A stretch of 15,032 nt of DNA from JAQIBY01 sp046546095. GTDB lineage: Bacteria > Bacteroidota > Bacteroidia > Bacteroidales > ML635J-15. Under the pieces are notes generated by a model. That model saw only the letters and a program-made list of their open reading frames with translations, had not been told where the DNA came from and made no database searches. The stretch spans positions 1-15,032 of the forward strand of contig JBKGYK010000072.1 in NCBI GenBank assembly GCA_046546095.1. Reading direction: 5' to 3'. Made by a program: the position numbers and the translations under genes. This document shows, piece after piece, positions 13,458 through 15,032 of the stretch; position 1 is the first letter of the stretch; every line of letters starts with the position of its first letter.

Positions 13458-15017
13458 ATGAAACGAATAACAGCAATTTTAATCGGACTACTGGCAATCA
13501 CAGCATTTGGCACAGCCCAGCCAGTGAATTGTGATTTTGGTCTTGACCGCGGCCTCAAGCTTGAAAGCGGTGATTCTTACCAGAAAATGGTAGGCGCAGA
13601 CGAAACAGGTTTTTATGTTTTGCGCGTGGATTATGAAAATGATATCTGGCTTGAGTACTGGAATGGTGAAAATCAGACCCGCGAAACCGAGAACAGACTT
13701 ATTCTGCCATCAGTAAGTGGTGTGCAGGCCGAGTTTATGGAAATGTATTATCTGGATGGCAAGCTCATTATGTTTACCACAGTAACCAATGAATCACTGA
13801 AACAAAAAACCCTGTACATACAGGAAGTCAACAAAACAGGGAAAATCATGGGTGAAAGCAAACCTATCGGCCGATTGACAAACCAAAATATCGTTGTTGA
13901 CTTTAATGTTCAATTGACAGAGGATAAAGAAAACATGTTTGTTTATTATCACAGGCCTTTTACAAAATACAATGAGGAACCATTTTTCTTTAAGATTTAC
14001 AATTCCGGTATGGAAGAGGTTATGAATAAAACAGTAAAACTGCCATTGCTGGATAAAAAATTTGACATTATTCAATACCGTGTTATGAGCGGGGACATCG
14101 TTATGCTGGCAAAAATTAAACAGGAAGAAACCCGTCGCAGACGCAGAGGTCCGGAAGTATTTGATTACAATGTTCTTTTCTACAATGTAGAATTGAGTAA
14201 AATATCAGACTTCCCGGTAAATGTTGAAAAATTTATCCCGCAAAATGCCATATTTGGAGTCAACGAACAGGACAACTTTTTGGATGTTATTGGCTTTATG
14301 GCAAAGAAAAACAAATTTGAATATTCGGGCATATTTCATGAGCGCCTGGACCTGGCAACCAAAGAATGGGAAAAAGTTGATCGCAAGACTACCTACCATA
14401 CATTTGAGAGAGAAGAAGAGCGTGATTTTATGGCTCGACATCTGACAGAAAGATGGGACCAGATGTATAATTATGAATTACGTGATATTGTGTATCTGAG
14501 TACCGGAGACCCCGTTGTCATCTCGGAACATGTCAATATCTGGAAGGACAGCATTGTAGATCCGCAGACAAAAGAAGTAGAATACAACTATCATTACAAG
14601 TACAATGATATCCTCACAGGGAAAATTGACAGAGAAAATAATTTTGAATGGATAAAAAGAATTCCCAAATCACAGCAATCATACAATGATTCTGGTGAGT
14701 ATTCATCTTTCGCCAAAACCGTTACAGGAGAAAAGATCAAGTTTTATTACAATGATCACCGGAAAAACCTCAAATTGCTGGCCAACGACTTTTACATTCC
14801 CAGTAATCTGAAAGAAATCAAGAATCCGGGCCGCAAAGGCAGGGCCATTTCATCCACTCTTTTTTCCGACGGCAAGGTTTATGGTTCATACATGTTCGAT
14901 GACGATCATAAAAAACACATCATTAAACCAGAACTGATTACCGAGTACAACGGCAAATATTACATTTACACTGCCCGTCGTGGTCAGGTGCATTTTACCA
15001 GATTCTACATTGAATAA
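13458..15017 (+). CDS. Secreted protein of unknown function
   Basis: I do not recognise this 519-residue protein. It has a clear signal peptide (1-20, KRITAILIGLLAITAFGTA, likely cleavage before QPVNC) and no later membrane segments. The mature part is rich in aromatic and charged residues and in short alternating strands (for example GFYVLRVDYENDIWLEYWNG), which suggests a beta-rich, perhaps propeller-like fold. A basic run of five Arg at 226-230 interrupts it. No catalytic motif, lipobox or C-terminal sorting domain is seen. The start ATG at 13458 is set by the signal peptide and lies 95 bases after rlmN. TATTTTAG near 13410 is a one-mismatch -7 candidate. The protein is probably periplasmic; Cys25 is the only Cys near the N-terminus. 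Confidence 0.8.
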   Translation: MKRITAILIGLLAITAFGTAQPVNCDFGLDRGLKLESGDSYQKMVGADETGFYVLRVDYENDIWLEYWNGENQTRETENRLILPSVSGVQAEFMEMYYLDGKLIMFTTVTNESLKQKTLYIQEVNKTGKIMGESKPIGRLTNQNIVVDFNVQLTEDKENMFVYYHRPFTKYNEEPFFFKIYNSGMEEVMNKTVKLPLLDKKFDIIQYRVMSGDIVMLAKIKQEETRRRRRGPEVFDYNVLFYNVELSKISDFPVNVEKFIPQNAIFGVNEQDNFLDVIGFMAKKNKFEYSGIFHERLDLATKEWEKVDRKTTYHTFEREEERDFMARHLTERWDQMYNYELRDIVYLSTGDPVVISEHVNIWKDSIVDPQTKEVEYNYHYKYNDILTGKIDRENNFEWIKRIPKSQQSYNDSGEYSSFAKTVTGEKIKFYYNDHRKNLKLLANDFYIPSNLKEIKNPGRKGRAISSTLFSDGKVYGSYMFDDDHKKHIIKPELITEYNGKYYIYTARRGQVHFTRFYIE

Positions 15018-15031
15018 TTCATTGAATAATT
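15008..15031. repeat. 12-base tandem duplication at the last stop codon
   Basis: CATTGAATAATT is repeated twice in direct tandem across the stop codon of the unknown secreted protein. The second copy lies just after the stop and does not alter the protein. It is probably slippage. Confidence 0.75.
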
Positions 15032-15032
15032 A

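Overview
The window looks like chromosomal core sequence from a member of the Bacteroidota. The evidence is a GSCFA-domain protein, a DUF4834 small membrane protein and an S46 dipeptidyl-peptidase (families typical of that phylum), a sigma-54 gene, A-rich translation starts with no good Shine-Dalgarno sequence, and -7 elements of the TAnnTTTG type. Order or genus cannot be resolved from what is visible.

Layout. 1-579 is an untidy accessory strip. It holds the 3' part of a GIY-YIG endonuclease-like gene cut by the left window edge, a tRNA-like gene broken by a short palindromic insert, a strong tRNA-type terminator, and a second GIY-YIG copy truncated after 34 codons. The two GIY-YIG copies share at least 55 identical bases. 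560-1543 (minus) is a GSCFA/SGNH-like protein, divergent from a tight plus-strand cluster at 1672-3106 (UPF0047/YjbQ-like protein, DUF4834 membrane protein, FkbM-type methyltransferase). 3197-6724 (plus) carries asnS, rpoN and a PAP2-like membrane protein that ends in a 4-base convergent overlap with an aldehyde dehydrogenase. 6721-12207 (minus) carries that succinate-semialdehyde-type dehydrogenase, gltX and a secreted S46 (DPP7-like) peptidase with its own terminator. 12331-15017 (plus) carries rlmN and an unrecognised secreted 519-residue protein.

Most genes are housekeeping: two aminoacyl-tRNA synthetases (Asn, Glu), RlmN for rRNA/tRNA A2503/A37 methylation, and sigma-54. No phage, CRISPR array, IS transposase or rRNA operon is visible. 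No clear new multi-gene system is present. The most unusual material is the tRNA/GIY-YIG strip at the left, a PAP2-like protein whose catalytic histidine is replaced by aspartate, and two strong inverted repeats between the S46 peptidase and rlmN.
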